Both the position numbers and the translations under genes were made by a program. DNA of 64,000 nt from Coemansia sp. RSA 922 (lineage: Eukaryota > Kickxellomycota > Kickxellomycetes > Kickxellales > Kickxellaceae). Location: NCBI GenBank assembly GCA_027577415.1, contig JANBQS010000012.1:1-64000 (forward strand), in the 5' to 3' direction. Position 1 is the stretch's first letter, and the number at the start of each line of letters is the position of its first letter. Below are positions 46,875 to 56,418 of the stretch, one piece after another. Below the pieces are notes generated by a model. The model did not search any database, had not been told where the DNA came from, and saw only the letters and a list, made by a program, of their open reading frames with translations.

Positions 46875-49800
46875 TTAGTTTTCCTTTGTCTGCCAGTGGT
46901 GGAGGCAGGCATAGGCAGAAACAAGCTTCTTGTCCAGTCCGGCCAGCTGCGAAAAGTCGGGCAAGGACTTGCGCTTGAGGAGAAGTGACACAGCGTTGCT
47001 GGAAGCTGGAATCGAGAGGTACTCGCGAGCAAGACTGGCCAGGTCGGGGAAGGTGGCATGGTGCGTGCTCCACCACGATGCCACTGGCACATTGGGGGCA
47101 GCGAGTGGGGCGGTGAGATAGTCATCCAGGTCGCTGCGAGCGCTGGCAAAGGCGCGTCTGAAAGTCCGTGTGCGGCTGTCGGCAATGACTTGGCTGGCGG
47201 TCTTTGGGTCGCCAAGGCGAATAAAAGTGTCGATTTGCGACTTGATGTCGCTCTGCTGAGTAGCCACTGCAGACAGGACGAAGGGATGCGGCTCGTTGTT
47301 GGCAACGATATCGTGGGGCGATGGAGCTACAGCTTCAGGCGTGGCAAACTCCGAGAGCATGGTTTGAGCCTCACGCACAACGCGGTTGGCCCACACTTGC
47401 TCATAGCCGCGGTCGGTGTAGTAGGTGGCCTTGAGACGAGGGTCAAAGACTGGGGCCAGTCTGTAGATGGGCGAGGCCTGGAATGGGTGGCACTGAACCA
47501 GGTAGTCGCGCAAAATCTCAGCCGAGCGTCGCACCTCATTGCACAGCGTAGGGGCCTGCAAAAAGCCCCGCACATTGTCTGCCAGGGCATCGTAGATCGG
47601 AACTACGTCGACAATGCTGGGGAACTCTACAGGCAGCTGGGCCAACGAGTCCATAGTCACATTGAGCAGATGCAGCAGCACGCGTGCCTGCGACAGGGCG
47701 AGCCACTCGGCAGGCGACAGGACGACTGCTGGCGCTGCCTGGGCGCTCTGAAGCAGAATGTCCGACAGGCCGACGTAGATGGGCAAGGCGGCGTCGAGCA
47801 GGGCGACATTCGAGTCCCATGGGCAAGAGGGGTCATAGTCAAAGGCACTCTGATCGATAGCGCGCTCCCTGCACAGGGCGGCCAGCTGCTGGGCGCCTGG
47901 GGCCTCGGGGCGGCGCAGGGAGCGAAGGGCGACGCTTAGCTTTCTCAGTGGCGAGGCAGACGAGTCAAGGTCGACGGCCGAATCGATGCGCATGGGCGAC
48001 TGTCCAGTGGCAGCAGTCGCTGGCTGGCGAAGCGAGCCGATGAGCTTCTCACGGGCATCCAGAAGCGTGCTGACAATGCATGTCGCCTGATTGCGGTCCA
48101 AATCAAAGGGCACGCCGCGCGCATGGCAAATGGTCTCGAGCTGGTTGAGGAACTCGACAAACTCGCGGGTGTAGTTGGTGGCAACAGCCCCTAGTCGGTC
48201 AAACAGGCCAAACTTGGTCAGAGTGCTCTCAAAGACCGAGATGATGTCGGCGCTGGTGGTGGCGCTCTCCAGGCAGTGCCAGTCAAGGAGCTCGTCGTGG
48301 CGGACAAAGCTGGTGTCCAGCCAGTGTGCATGAACTGCAAGATAATGCATGGTGGGAGACAGACACCCAGAGCCAATGGAAACAGATATGCGACCGCTGA
48401 CAGCATCGAGCTCGTGGTGCAGGGCCTGCAGCCTGACATCCTTCAGGCGGAGCAGCTCGTCGACCAGGACCTTGGCAGAGGGAGTGGTGGATGTGCCATT
48501 GTGAGACAGGCTCGCCATCAGCTGCTGCATGCCAGGCGCAAGCATCCGGTCGACAGGAACCAAGTCGCGCACCATAAAGTCCACATACGCCTTTAGCGTC
48601 TTGCGGCTCTTGCCGCCCGGGGTGCTGTCGTCGTCGGCCGCCTCAGTGTGTGCTCTGATGGCGTCGGCGACGGCTGCGACAAAGTGGCCGATGCTGTCGA
48701 CATCCACAGGGGAAGATGTTCTCTCGGCAATAGTCGGCAGATTGCCGCCATTGTTGGAGGCGGAGGCTCCGGAGCCAGTGGGTCGGTAAGAAGAAGCGGA
48801 GCGCTGCGTACGACCAGTGGATGGCGACTCTGCCACGGCAAGCGTCGAGTCGACAGAGCCTGGCTGGCCAGAGCGAGAGACAGCCGCCGAATTGAGGTTG
48901 TCCAAAAGATTCATCAGCAGAGCCGACGAGGGGTTGGACCCAGCGCGGTCGCCGGCAGAGCTGGGGCGGGCGCTTAGCGAGAGAAGCAGCTTCAGGGCCT
49001 GGGCAAGGCTCTCGGAGCTAGAGCCAGCAGCCTCGGAGCCGAAGGCGGCAATGTCGTCTTGGTGGGAGCGCTGGGCGCGAGCAGGTACCTCGGGGTAGGA
49101 GTAGGCGTGGGCATGTGCAGCATCGTCGTGTGGGCGCTGCTGCATCATCGCGCGGTGTTGTGGGTTGGAGCGAGGCTGGTGCTCGGCAGAGGGCGATGAG
49201 AACGACGCGTGCCGCTTACGGGGACGACTTTCGGACCCGGGTGGCTGGGCCTGCGTAGGAGTGGGCGGCTGCGGCGCGTTGAGATGGGCCGCGTGCGTGG
49301 CTATTGGCGCCGTGCTGGATGTCTTGTCTGGGTGCGAGCGCTTGATGTGCCGCCACATGTTGCCCGTGCTACCGCTGCTACACGAGTAGTAGTTGTGGCA
49401 GTACACGCAGCGCCCGCGCCGGTTGGTCGCGTAGTCGGGGTCGCGCGTAAAGTGGACCCAGATGCTAGTGCGGGGCCGCGACGGCGTGGCTGTGGTGCCT
49501 GCCACCGCCGGCGACGACGCGTGCCGCACGCTGCTGCTCTCGACCGACCCATCCTTGACCGACCCCGCGTCGCTGCCATCGCCGTCTCCATCGCCGTTAA
49601 TCGACTCGGTGGCTGCCAGAGGCAAGTGTGAGGGCAGTGCTGCCGAGCCAGATGCGGGCGCCAGCACTGGCAGGTGCGAGTGCGCAAGTGGAGAGTGCAG
49701 GCTCAGTGGCGGGTTGTGGTGCATATGGAGCTGGTGCTGCGGCGGCGGTGGCGAGGGCGTGGGGCTAAAGTCCATACGGCGAGGGTTGGACGGCGCGTTG

Positions 49801-49961
49801 TTGTTGCTGCTGCTGCCACCGGCCATTGAGCCAAAGCTGTAGAGCTTGGTGCTGTGTAGAAGCTGCGCTGCCTCGACTTCGTCAATAGCGTTTTCAGAGC
49901 CGGCGTCAGAGGAGAGGTCGACGTCAATGTCTGAGGGCGGTTCCATGGTGTGCGTGGTCAT
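46875..49961 (-). CDS. BED-finger protein derived from a hAT transposase (domesticated)
   Basis: Encodes 1,028 aa from the ATG at 49961; an in-frame ATG also lies at 49946. Residues about 168-216 are a BED zinc finger (W.HF, CVYC, then H-x4-H in HIKRSH). The middle (about 560-720) shows the outline of a hAT RNase-H fold (YLAVHAHWLD, then DRLGAVATNYTREF), and the last ~80 residues are a hAT dimerisation domain (WWSTHH.TFPDLASLAREYLSIPAS). The first catalytic Asp region, the TDNASN-type Asp and the SERxFS signature are not conserved. I see no terminal repeats. It therefore looks like a cellular DNA-binding protein. Long Ser/Pro/His-rich segments surround the finger. Confidence 0.75.
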   Translation of the reverse strand: MTTHTMEPPSDIDVDLSSDAGSENAIDEVEAAQLLHSTKLYSFGSMAGGSSSNNNAPSNPRRMDFSPTPSPPPPQHQLHMHHNPPLSLHSPLAHSHLPVLAPASGSAALPSHLPLAATESINGDGDGDGSDAGSVKDGSVESSSVRHASSPAVAGTTATPSRPRTSIWVHFTRDPDYATNRRGRCVYCHNYYSCSSGSTGNMWRHIKRSHPDKTSSTAPIATHAAHLNAPQPPTPTQAQPPGSESRPRKRHASFSSPSAEHQPRSNPQHRAMMQQRPHDDAAHAHAYSYPEVPARAQRSHQDDIAAFGSEAAGSSSESLAQALKLLLSLSARPSSAGDRAGSNPSSALLMNLLDNLNSAAVSRSGQPGSVDSTLAVAESPSTGRTQRSASSYRPTGSGASASNNGGNLPTIAERTSSPVDVDSIGHFVAAVADAIRAHTEAADDDSTPGGKSRKTLKAYVDFMVRDLVPVDRMLAPGMQQLMASLSHNGTSTTPSAKVLVDELLRLKDVRLQALHHELDAVSGRISVSIGSGCLSPTMHYLAVHAHWLDTSFVRHDELLDWHCLESATTSADIISVFESTLTKFGLFDRLGAVATNYTREFVEFLNQLETICHARGVPFDLDRNQATCIVSTLLDAREKLIGSLRQPATAATGQSPMRIDSAVDLDSSASPLRKLSVALRSLRRPEAPGAQQLAALCRERAIDQSAFDYDPSCPWDSNVALLDAALPIYVGLSDILLQSAQAAPAVVLSPAEWLALSQARVLLHLLNVTMDSLAQLPVEFPSIVDVVPIYDALADNVRGFLQAPTLCNEVRRSAEILRDYLVQCHPFQASPIYRLAPVFDPRLKATYYTDRGYEQVWANRVVREAQTMLSEFATPEAVAPSPHDIVANNEPHPFVLSAVATQQSDIKSQIDTFIRLGDPKTASQVIADSRTRTFRRAFASARSDLDDYLTAPLAAPNVPVASWWSTHHATFPDLASLAREYLSIPASSNAVSLLLKRKSLPDFSQLAGLDKKLVSAYACLHHWQTKEN

Positions 49962-50345
49962 GGGCCGCGCAAAAGCGGAAGGATGAGTGTGGCGCGAAGC
50001 AAAGGGGCTGTGTGTGGCGGCTGTGTGGTAATGAAACGCGTGGGCGTATACAAAAAAAAAAAAAGAGAGTATGGAATTATTAAGAGGACGATAAATCAAA
50101 CGGGGGGAGCTAAGAAAGGAAAGAAAGCGGGGGTCCCGTAGCCAAGAGCATGCGGGGGGGGGCATTAGGGTGCGTGTCCGCCTGGGGATGGGGGACGTCT
50201 CTCCTCCTCCTCCTCCAACTGGTTCTTCTGCGCTGCGGCTCAGGCCTCGCTGAACCCGTCGTATCTATAATCATCACTCGTATTTCCAATCAGGTGACCA
50301 TTCCACTTGCGCCAATCGCGCTTCTCCCTTTTTTCTTTTATTATC
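49962..50345. other. Intergenic region between the hAT-derived gene and DENND6
   Basis: Purine/pyrimidine-skewed: an A run at 50050-50062, a G run at 50154-50161 and a ctcctcctcctcc run near 50205. It holds the promoter of the hAT-derived gene and the 3' end of the DENND6 gene (both minus strand). The hAT-gene frame stays open into it, but the sequence there has UTR character. Confidence 0.45.
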
Positions 50346-53300
50346 TCAGCGACGAGCATAGTCGCCACTCACCAGCGGCAGGAATAGACACCCCGCCGAC
50401 GCTGCCATGTACTCCAGCAAAATTGACAACTGTTGTCGCAGCGCCCGGCTCTCTGCATCGGTCGGCGTGCTTGCCTGCATCACGCTGCTACTGCTGCTGC
50501 TTACCGCTGACCCGCTTTTGCGATGTTCCAGTGGAATGCGCGCCATTGCCGCTGCTCCCAACAGCTCGCTGATCTGCCATGCTGCCTGGAGCATGACATG
50601 CTGCGCTCGCCGCGCCTGTGTAATTCGCTGCCCCAGCTGCTTGAGTCCGGCTGCTGCTGCTGCTGGCACGGGCAACTGCTGCAGCTTTGCAATGCTGGTG
50701 CTGGGCGCTGGTACTGGGGATGACCCTGCCTGGCGCCGGTACCCAACCAGCGATCCGTCGCTGCCATATACTGGCTGCTCACTAGCTGCCAGCCGCTCTT
50801 GCCGCTCGCGCAGCGCTTGCTGTCGGTGCCTCTCGGCCTGCAGTCGCTCGTCTTCAGCCTCGCCATGGTAGAAAACGTGCTTGACATGCGGCTGCTGCCT
50901 AAGTGTATTATTACCACTCTCGCCAATAGTGGCGGCGTTGCTAGGGCTACTGCTGGCCACGCTTTGACCCAGGTCCATAGTAGCCAAGTCGAGGGCCTCC
51001 ATTTCCGCCGCCAGATGCTGGGCGGCAAGGCCAAGTGGATAGTCGTAGCCCCGGCACCAGGCGTGTACGTCGCCTTGGCCCAGCTCCTGTCTGAACCGCG
51101 AAAGCAGTGCCCGCTCAGCTTCGTTGGTGCGGTGAGCGAGCCACGTCGCAAAGTTGCCGCACTTGAGAAACTGGACGTACAACTGCGTCCACTCGTCGCT
51201 GGTCTTTTTGGAGCTCTTTTTGCTCTTCCAAGGCAGAAACGACGAAGCTGACGTTGTCGTGGCATTGGCACCATCACTAATCTTTGTGCTGGTGTCGCTG
51301 CTACTGCCACCAGTGTTGCTACTGCTAGTCCCCGAAAACACTGACACCAGCACGTCCGCGGCGGTAGTTGAGCTATGGCGACTGCTGAGCTGTGGTGATA
51401 TTCCAAACGACGCCAGCGACGCCATAAAGTCGTCTGTGCGCCACGGCCGTAGAGCGCTTGGCGGCGCAAACCATGAGAGCGTATTGGTGGACATGCCCAC
51501 ATTAGGTGTTCCTTTTGGCTGCGCTTCAGCCTTGGCTAGCGGGATGGCTACGGCCGAGTGTACTTGCGGGATTAGCGTCGAAAAGTAGCGGTTGAGTGGA
51601 GCCAGGAACTGCACTGTGAGGTCGATAAAGTGGCGGCGGAGCATGTTGTTGACCATCCACGGAGACTGCTTGCCAGTCTTGAGCGAGTTCAAGAGATGCT
51701 CGGCAAAGGGCCGGTCCTTGCTGACAGCGCACTTGTACTTTGACTGGAGCCCCTGCCGACCACCGCTGCCTGACCCGCCACTGGAACTCGAGCTGCTGCC
51801 AGTCTTTGTGCTGGAGCCAGCCTTTGTGCTATTGTTGCTGCTATTGCTGCTGGCGGCACCATGCATCTGCGCCATGCGGCCCGACGTGCCGAGATAGAGC
51901 TTGTGCGGCCAGTGGCTCAGGGCCTCGCTGAAGAACGGGTTGGATACGCCCACCACGGTGTTGGTCGGTACATGGGTCTTTGACACAATAGCGCGGAAGT
52001 CCGGATCCTGAATAGTAAAGTACGGCCGGTAGTCGCCGCAGTAGGTGATGGGGAAGATGATGTCGACCAGGCCAACGACAGCCTCAGAGCACCGCGCCGG
52101 AGTGTCGGCTAGAACCACCAGCGGCTCGCCGAGGATCATCAACTCCCAGCACACCCACAAGTCGTCCAGCGTATCTCGGAAACTCCGGAACAAGCCATCG
52201 CACGTCACGCTGGCCAGAATATGCTCGCCAGGGTCAAAGCGGTCAAGAGGGAATCGGCTCGTCTCCAGCAGCTGGCTGGCGTTGCTTTCAGGCAGCTCGA
52301 CAGACAGCGCAGTTCCCAAGAATGGCAGCTCGTAGGCACGGCCGGGGCTGGGAGCAGGCCATGACGTGACGTTGTGGGCAGCGGCCTCGAGAATGGCAGT
52401 GCCAAGGTCAAAGTAGAGCGGGCCCAGCATGTAGACCATGCGCGAAAACAGGCCATGGTAGGGCAGGTGCGAGATGATGACAATGGACCGCTGGAAGCCG
52501 CCGCGTCGCATCAGCGGGTCGCGCTTCTGGCGAAAGAAGACGTGGCCGTAGAGAAAGATGCGGTCCTTGGGCAGCCCCAGCCGCACCGGGTCGACGCGAA
52601 AGTGGAACGAGTATGCCGAGTCGTACAGCTCGTAGATCGTCGAGTCTGGCATGGAGGAGAAGCAGATCGCAGCACGCTCGGTCTCGCTAAACGGAACGTG
52701 CGGGTAGAGCAGGCTCAGCGTGGGGCCCTGGTCTACGTCAAAGTGCACTGAGCCAAAGCACACGACCCAGTTGGCCAGGCTGTCGCGCATGCGCCGGTCG
52801 AATCGGGCCTCCAGGCTGGCACTGCGGGTGAGAGCCACTGCCTTGCGGTCGTTGGTCATGCTCAGGGTCCGGCTCTCTGGCTCCGGCGTCGCCGAACCCA
52901 GCTCAGCAGAGTCAGCGGCGCTGGAGAGAGATGCAGTGTCGTTGAGCGCATCACTTCGGGCCAGCCCAGTAACACGACTGTGAGACGATACGTGGTGCAG
53001 CGGAATGTGCTTCAGGCGAGGCTTTGCTGCCAGGTCCTCGCTAGATGTGCTGCGAGTGCCCTCTCGCGTGGACGCCGACGACGATCTTACTGCAGGACGC
53101 TCTTCTGGCTGGTCGGCTCCTCCGCCATTGCTCAGCCGCCGCCCCACCAGGAGCCGGCTGAATGCCCGGCTGCGACGCTCGTCAGCCTCGCGCACTGACA
53201 CGCCCGTCGTACAAGCCTCGGCCATCGCTCTGACGGCATGGCGTGCCCGCTCCTCGACCAGCGAGTTTGTGCTACCACTGAACTTTGCCAGCGCGCTGAC

Positions 53301-53675
53301 TCGCGTGGTGGCCGACCGCCGTAGGGACGACTTTGCTGGGGCGCTAGGATTGTCAGGACCATTACTATTGCTGCTGCTGCCATTGGGGACGCGCGAGCTG
53401 GTCATGCTTCTGAAGCGCTGTGACTTTGGCGACTCTGGCGAGCTGTCGCCTGTATTATTATCTATTGCTGCTGCTGCTGCTGCTTCGGCGCTTGATCGCG
53501 AAACACACAGTGCGGCTGGCACAGAGCCCTCTAGACTTGGCTTTGTGCTGCTGACGCTGGTGTGACTCGTGCAGTCGTAAAACTCGTCTTCGCTGGGCAT
53601 ACCCAAGGCGACTGGCGGCGTGGGCATATCTGCGTCTACGATAGCACTGTTCTCCTGAGAAGCAGCATCAAACAT
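50346..53675 (-). CDS. DENND6-type DENN-domain protein (Rab GEF)
   Basis: Encodes 1,109 aa from MFDAASQE; the frame is open upstream but hydrophobic, UTR-like and not conserved in appearance. Residues 1-330 are Ser/Thr-rich and disordered. The DENN core starts at NWVVCFGSVHFDVDQGPTL (uDENN), continues through FSSMPDSTI and the YHGLFSRMVYMLGPLYFD segment, and includes the cDENN strands LWVCWELMILGEPLVVLAD and PYFTIQDPDF. This matches DENND6/FAM116, which in animals activates Rab14 on endosomes. A KYKCAVSKDRPF segment after a Ser/Gly-rich insert also belongs to the family. The C-terminal half carries several homopolymer-like Ser/Asn/Gly inserts. Confidence 0.85.
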   Translation of the reverse strand: MFDAASQENSAIVDADMPTPPVALGMPSEDEFYDCTSHTSVSSTKPSLEGSVPAALCVSRSSAEAAAAAAIDNNTGDSSPESPKSQRFRSMTSSRVPNGSSSNSNGPDNPSAPAKSSLRRSATTRVSALAKFSGSTNSLVEERARHAVRAMAEACTTGVSVREADERRSRAFSRLLVGRRLSNGGGADQPEERPAVRSSSASTREGTRSTSSEDLAAKPRLKHIPLHHVSSHSRVTGLARSDALNDTASLSSAADSAELGSATPEPESRTLSMTNDRKAVALTRSASLEARFDRRMRDSLANWVVCFGSVHFDVDQGPTLSLLYPHVPFSETERAAICFSSMPDSTIYELYDSAYSFHFRVDPVRLGLPKDRIFLYGHVFFRQKRDPLMRRGGFQRSIVIISHLPYHGLFSRMVYMLGPLYFDLGTAILEAAAHNVTSWPAPSPGRAYELPFLGTALSVELPESNASQLLETSRFPLDRFDPGEHILASVTCDGLFRSFRDTLDDLWVCWELMILGEPLVVLADTPARCSEAVVGLVDIIFPITYCGDYRPYFTIQDPDFRAIVSKTHVPTNTVVGVSNPFFSEALSHWPHKLYLGTSGRMAQMHGAASSNSSNNSTKAGSSTKTGSSSSSSGGSGSGGRQGLQSKYKCAVSKDRPFAEHLLNSLKTGKQSPWMVNNMLRRHFIDLTVQFLAPLNRYFSTLIPQVHSAVAIPLAKAEAQPKGTPNVGMSTNTLSWFAPPSALRPWRTDDFMASLASFGISPQLSSRHSSTTAADVLVSVFSGTSSSNTGGSSSDTSTKISDGANATTTSASSFLPWKSKKSSKKTSDEWTQLYVQFLKCGNFATWLAHRTNEAERALLSRFRQELGQGDVHAWCRGYDYPLGLAAQHLAAEMEALDLATMDLGQSVASSSPSNAATIGESGNNTLRQQPHVKHVFYHGEAEDERLQAERHRQQALRERQERLAASEQPVYGSDGSLVGYRRQAGSSPVPAPSTSIAKLQQLPVPAAAAAGLKQLGQRITQARRAQHVMLQAAWQISELLGAAAMARIPLEHRKSGSAVSSSSSSVMQASTPTDAESRALRQQLSILLEYMAASAGCLFLPLVSGDYARR

Positions 53676-53853
53676 GACTGACGTAGTCAAAAATGAGCAG
53701 GCGTTGTAAATTGAAAAAGAAAAAGTTATTAAAAATGCAAGAGAGAGAGAAGGCAAATAGCATACGAGGGAATAGTGAAGAAGGGAGGCAGTAGGCAGAC
53801 AAAGATGCAGGTGAGACGTTTAATCTCGCGCGAGGTACAGAAAAAGTTCAAGA

Positions 53854-56169
53854 TCACTCGCTTTGGATGTGCGCTGTTGCTGTGCCTGAGCGACGAGCAC
53901 GGGATCGCCCTCGCACCAGTAGCAGCGCCAGCTCGTCCTCAACCACGTCGGCCCTGATAATTGACTGCCGCTTCTTGCCTCCAATAGCAGCCCTGCTTGC
54001 CTTTGCCGCTGGGGAGCTGGTGCGTCGCTGGCCTGGAGCGCTGGCAAGGACTTCAAGCTGCTGCTGCAATGCACACTTGGCCAGAGCCTCTGCATCATCG
54101 GCCCATGCGTCGGAGCTGGCGTGGGTCAGACTGCTTCCGTCCTGCAGTCGACTCCACCCCTGCTGCCACTCGCGGCACTCGTGGTGGTGGGCCCATATAG
54201 CGTCAAGCCGCGCCAAAGCTGCGCTGGCCATCGCACGCGCCATGCCCGGCCGCCCGAGGCCAGCCGATACCACTCGAGAAATGTCGAGGAGCGACTCTGG
54301 CGACGCGCCCGCCACGGCCAGCGGCTGCACCACGGCCTCAAATAGCTTGCTCTCGAGTGGCAGCTCGACTCTGTAGTGGGAGAGGTTGAGATTCGCCTCC
54401 AGCAGCACGTCAAAGCGCGCGGCAATGGCCTTGCGCCTGCTAAGCACGGATCCGTCAGCGCCCTTGAGCGGCGCCACATACCTGCTCTCGCAGATACGCT
54501 TCAGCAGGCGCTTGGCCATCCCCACCAAAGAGGGCTGCTGCTCGGTGCCTAGCTGCCGAAGGGCCAGCAGCACAAGGCCCGTCTGGCACACTACGCCCAC
54601 TTCGGCCACCTCGGCCTGGATGCTCGCGTCCCTTGACACTCGCGCGCTATGCACCGTCTGGTCTGAGCACACGCCGCTTATCTGAGCAAGCAGGTCGATG
54701 CATCGCCGAACTTGGCCAATCGCCACGTCGCCACTGCCCGCAAAGACGTCTGTCGCTGCTCCACCAAGCCTGGTGTAGATAATAGAGCAGGCTGTTTTGG
54801 CCGCCTGTGCCGCCATTGACACGTACACGTCGGTCGCCTCCGAATCGCTTGGCCCAATGCCGTCGCGCCTAGCAGCACAGCCCACGGCAAAGCCTAGCGC
54901 GTCCTCTAGCGCCGCCGCTAGTATCCGCACGCTCTGCACCGGGTCGCTGATGCGCGCCACCCACTTGGCATAGCGAGATGCCATGACCTTGTCAGCATCA
55001 GTACGCGCCAGTCCTGGCTCAGACGAGTACGTTCGCCGCAAGCCCCTCACCTCCTGGTCGCCGTCGTCGCTGGCCGCTGTGATGTTTGGCACTGTTCCCG
55101 CAGAGACAAATTGCAGCCACAGCGAATTTGCGACCGCCTCTTCTCCATCCAAGTCATGGCCAACCGGGCGCATCTCAGCCAGCCTCTTCAGCATCCGATC
55201 GACAAAGCGGGCCTCGGTGCCAATATCGATCGCGCGCAGATGCAAGGGCGCAATGTTCTCAGGCTTGAGAAGAGCCGCGACAGGCTGCAGGTCTTCCATG
55301 CGGGCATTAATTAGCCACTCTTGCTGGTAAAAGGCGCCCACTTGCCACAACGCCTCAGACAGCGCATCGGCATATGCGGGAGCTCGCAAGTAGCACAGCG
55401 TAGTGGCATGCTGCCACAGCACAAAGCGCCCCAGAAATGTTGGAATTGAGCTGTACATCTCGTCCAGGTAGTCTAGATCGCTAAAGTCAGCCGTACGAGC
55501 TATTTCCTCGCCCAGCCGAAACGCCGCCAACACCTTCAGCGGCAGAGCCCGCACGGCCTGTCCTGCGTTGTTTACTGGGCTTCCCAGCCAGAGCATCTCG
55601 CCCAAGTGCGCCATATGCGTCACCAGGCACTTTGCCTTGTACGTGTTTACGGCTCGTGGCTCTGACCGCACAATAAGCGTTTCCAGTCGAGCTGCAAATG
55701 ACGTTGACACTTGTACCACGCCTGTCGTGTTGGCCGCGCCTGCTACTGCTGGTCGCCGCTTCAGCCGCTTTCGTGGTGTCGTCAGCCACAGGGCGGGGTC
55801 TTGCCCTGACGACGACATGTCAGAGTCGGACAGTGAGCCCATGCTGGCCGATCTACTTAGCAACGCTCCTCCTCCTCCTCTGCCTTCATCAGAGCCATCG
55901 CTGCTGTTGCCTGACGATGCGCACCGCCGCCGCTTGTACGTGTAGCGCGGCTGCCGTCGCGCGTTTTGCAAGAGCTGCGTCTCAAACGGATGCGCAGGCG
56001 GCATTCGCCCTGTGCCCTGGGCCTCGCCGTCTCGCTGAGTTTTACTGCCATAAACTGAGGGCCGCAGCGCCACCTCTTCTTCCAGGTCGCCCAACTTCCC
56101 AAGCAGCTTGCGAAGTATGCGCCGCATACGCCCCGGCTCTAGTTCAAGCAACAGGTCTTCGGGCTTCAT
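53854..56169 (-). CDS. Uncharacterised alpha-helical protein
   Basis: Encodes 771 aa and I do not recognise the family. The N-terminus (1-45) is an amphipathic, charged helix pair (LLLELEPGRMRRILRKLL). A basic, disordered stretch with a KRRRC patch and Ser runs follows (about 50-150). Residues 165-700 are almost continuously helical with hydrophobic spacing like an armadillo/HEAT or TPR-type solenoid, and have no TM or signal peptide. The C-terminus is Lys/Arg-rich and could be a nuclear signal. It is head-to-head with MSH6 across a 249-bp shared promoter, which hints at nuclear or cell-cycle-linked expression (inference only). Confidence 0.6.
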   Translation of the reverse strand: MKPEDLLLELEPGRMRRILRKLLGKLGDLEEEVALRPSVYGSKTQRDGEAQGTGRMPPAHPFETQLLQNARRQPRYTYKRRRCASSGNSSDGSDEGRGGGGALLSRSASMGSLSDSDMSSSGQDPALWLTTPRKRLKRRPAVAGAANTTGVVQVSTSFAARLETLIVRSEPRAVNTYKAKCLVTHMAHLGEMLWLGSPVNNAGQAVRALPLKVLAAFRLGEEIARTADFSDLDYLDEMYSSIPTFLGRFVLWQHATTLCYLRAPAYADALSEALWQVGAFYQQEWLINARMEDLQPVAALLKPENIAPLHLRAIDIGTEARFVDRMLKRLAEMRPVGHDLDGEEAVANSLWLQFVSAGTVPNITAASDDGDQEVRGLRRTYSSEPGLARTDADKVMASRYAKWVARISDPVQSVRILAAALEDALGFAVGCAARRDGIGPSDSEATDVYVSMAAQAAKTACSIIYTRLGGAATDVFAGSGDVAIGQVRRCIDLLAQISGVCSDQTVHSARVSRDASIQAEVAEVGVVCQTGLVLLALRQLGTEQQPSLVGMAKRLLKRICESRYVAPLKGADGSVLSRRKAIAARFDVLLEANLNLSHYRVELPLESKLFEAVVQPLAVAGASPESLLDISRVVSAGLGRPGMARAMASAALARLDAIWAHHHECREWQQGWSRLQDGSSLTHASSDAWADDAEALAKCALQQQLEVLASAPGQRRTSSPAAKASRAAIGGKKRQSIIRADVVEDELALLLVRGRSRARRSGTATAHIQSE

Positions 56170-56418
56170 TTCAAACTAATAAATTAAACAAAAAAAGAAA
56201 CAACAGGAACATACAAATTTGCAAAGCGTCTATTGTCAACTTAAGCCTGGAGGTGATTTGATCCAACTAGCGCCTAAATCCAACGCGCAGCCAGCCTAGA
56301 GAAATCGCGACGCGATCGCGCTCCAGCTCTCTTTTCTTAACTTTACACATTCTCTTTTTTTTTCTCTCTTCAAATTATCCATTTCCAAGCACTATTTATC
56401 TTGTGTTGATCAACGCAC
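56170..56418. promoter_or_regulatory. Divergent promoter, helical protein / MSH6
   Basis: A 249-bp gap between two start codons in opposite directions. It contains aatcgcgacgcgatcgcgctcc (56303-56324), with overlapping cgcga-type sequences, including gcgatcgc, resembling MCB-like (ACGCGT-related) G1/S elements, and a long T/C run next to MSH6. A cell-cycle role is inference. Confidence 0.4.
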
